Assembly (NCBI GenBank): GCA_002435705.1
Contig: DIVA01000105.1
Location: 12,956 to 19,254, forward strand
Length of the DNA stretch: 6,299 bases
Source: Bacteriovoracaceae bacterium UBA6144
Lineage (GTDB): Bacteria; Bdellovibrionota; Bacteriovoracia; Bacteriovoracales; Bacteriovoracaceae
Direction of reading: 5' to 3'
A program made the translations under genes and the position numbers. A model generated the notes under the pieces. That model had not been told where the DNA came from. It saw only the letters and a list, made by a program, of their open reading frames with translations, and did no database searches. Positions 5,570 to 6,299 of the stretch are shown piece by piece (the first letter of the stretch is position 1; every line of letters starts with the position of its first letter).

Positions 5570-6299
5570 GCTGGCCTCTCTTTATCTTACCAAGGCTGGT
5601 GCGCGGAAAAGATGAAACTGTCCGGCACTCGCTGATTTTTTGAAACCCTAACAGATCTTTATTCACTTCCTCAAGAGACACACTCTTTTCTGTAAAAAGA
5701 ATAATCCGCTGGCCACGGCGTTCATCCGGCGTTGCCCTGAGAATCACTTCCAACCCGAGCTTGACTTTGAGTTCGCGCTCGAGACTGGTGAGATCAAGTT
5801 TGACGCCGAGAACTTTAATCACATTATCCAAACGACCTAAGATATTGAGTCTCTCATTCTTCATTTCAACGAGGTCAGGTAGTGCCCACCAGTCCCCGTA
5901 TCGATCAAACTGCGTGAGTGTTAAAAAATCAGTTTTCACTTTGAGTGTGAATAAACACTTCGAGGCAACGAGTGTCTCTTCGGCTTCAAACTTCAGTTGT
6001 GCATGACTTAGAATTTTGAGGCCATCGCCGACTTTGATTTCTGTCGCAAGCTGCGAGCCCAGTTCACTCATCCCATAGGTGCGAAGAATGGGCCAGCCCA
6101 GCTTCAGGGCTTGCTGATACAATTCTTCCTCGATCGCATCTCCTCCCACAATCGCCCCTCGAATCATTTTGGGCGGCGTGGTTTTATTTTTGACGATGTC
6201 AAAAACTTGCGTGGGTACGAGTGAGATCCATTCGTACTCATCGTTATTAATCCTCTGGCCTAGAAGCTTGGTGCGTGCGTGGATCGAGAGACCTCCCAC
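5562..6299 (-). CDS. menE: o-Succinylbenzoate-CoA ligase (ANL adenylating enzyme), C-terminal 245 residues (cut by window edge)
   Basis: MenE activates o-succinylbenzoate with ATP and joins it to CoA in menaquinone synthesis, in the cytoplasm. The frame stays open to the right edge. The first visible codon is GTG but is not a start, because GGLSIHART continues the family's internal HxGGLSI segment. The N-terminal half, including the P-loop, is outside. Visible motifs, numbered from the edge, are SLVPTQ (26-31), GAIVGGDAI (48-56), the adenine-binding TYGMSE (74-79), GDWW with Asp136 (135-138), the hinge GRLDN (155-159) and PRTSLGKIKR (232-241) with catalytic Lys238. The segment after GRLDN reads IKVLGVKLDL, closer to the general ANL pattern than to the SGGE form common in MenE, so another acyl-CoA ligase remains possible. 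Its stop overlaps the FAH gene by eight bases. Confidence 0.8.
   Translation of the reverse strand: MGGLSIHARTKLLGQRINNDEYEWISLVPTQVFDIVKNKTTPPKMIRGAIVGGDAIEEELYQQALKLGWPILRTYGMSELGSQLATEIKVGDGLKILSHAQLKFEAEETLVASKCLFTLKVKTDFLTLTQFDRYGDWWALPDLVEMKNERLNILGRLDNVIKVLGVKLDLTSLERELKVKLGLEVILRATPDERRGQRIILFTEKSVSLEEVNKDLLGFQKISECRTVSSFPRTSLGKIKRGQLG
5575..5580 (-). promoter_or_regulatory. Ribosome binding site for the TTG-started FAH gene
   Basis: Read on the minus strand this is GAGAGG, five bases before the TTG at 5569 and inside the last codons of menE. There is no in-frame ATG close by, and the family's N-terminal strand begins right after TTG. The site therefore decides this rare start and points to coupling with menE translation. 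Confidence 0.65.

Noticed and set aside
6297..6299. GTG at the right edge as the start codon of menE.
   Set aside because: It lies within the family's internal HxGGLSI region; the gene clearly continues beyond the window.

Overview
The window is compact bacterial chromosome: the longest non-coding gap is about 100 bases, every gene is intact or cut only by the window edge, and there is no mobile element, CRISPR array, rRNA or tRNA. Gene content, mixed ATG/GTG/TTG starts, intermediate G+C and the secreted blade-like repeat protein suggest a Gram-negative bacterium, possibly a Bdellovibrio-like relative. That placement is an inference from gene style, not proven by any marker here.

Left part (1-3490), a methionine-themed block. 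On the minus strand an EamA/DMT-type ten-helix membrane transporter (GTG start) is followed after 104 bases by metH, cobalamin-dependent methionine synthase. metH runs off the left edge after 697 residues, covering the homocysteine, folate and start of the cobalamin-cap modules. Divergently on the plus strand is msrB, methionine-R-sulfoxide reductase. The transporter and msrB are separated by only 36 bases, in which their predicted -10 boxes overlap.

Middle part (3491-4831), plus strand. A 278-residue secreted protein made of seven blade-like repeats is followed by apaG. The join between them is the most unusual regulatory structure here. A perfect 11-base inverted repeat followed by CTTTTT looks like the terminator of the repeat-protein gene, yet the apaG start codon lies inside its stem. 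Directly upstream is a consensus TATAAT box placed so that transcription would begin at or within two bases of the apaG ATG. This suggests a leaderless apaG mRNA that lacks most of the 5' arm of the terminator.

Right part (4815-6299), minus strand. menE (C-terminal 245 residues of an o-succinylbenzoate-CoA ligase, menaquinone pathway) overlaps a TTG-started fumarylacetoacetate-hydrolase-family gene (FAHD1/YcgM type). That gene in turn overlaps by one base (TAATG) a 55-residue ORF. The overlaps indicate a translationally coupled operon. The 55-residue product resembles an isolated histidine-kinase dimerisation/phosphoacceptor hairpin, with the His-Asp-x-x-Asn-x-Leu-Gln pattern also found in Spo0B, but has no ATPase domain. 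Its 3' end overlaps apaG tail to tail by 17 bases.

The most promising undescribed items are the apaG start/terminator overlap, the stand-alone phosphoacceptor-like microprotein coupled to a FAH hydrolase, and the seven-repeat secreted protein.
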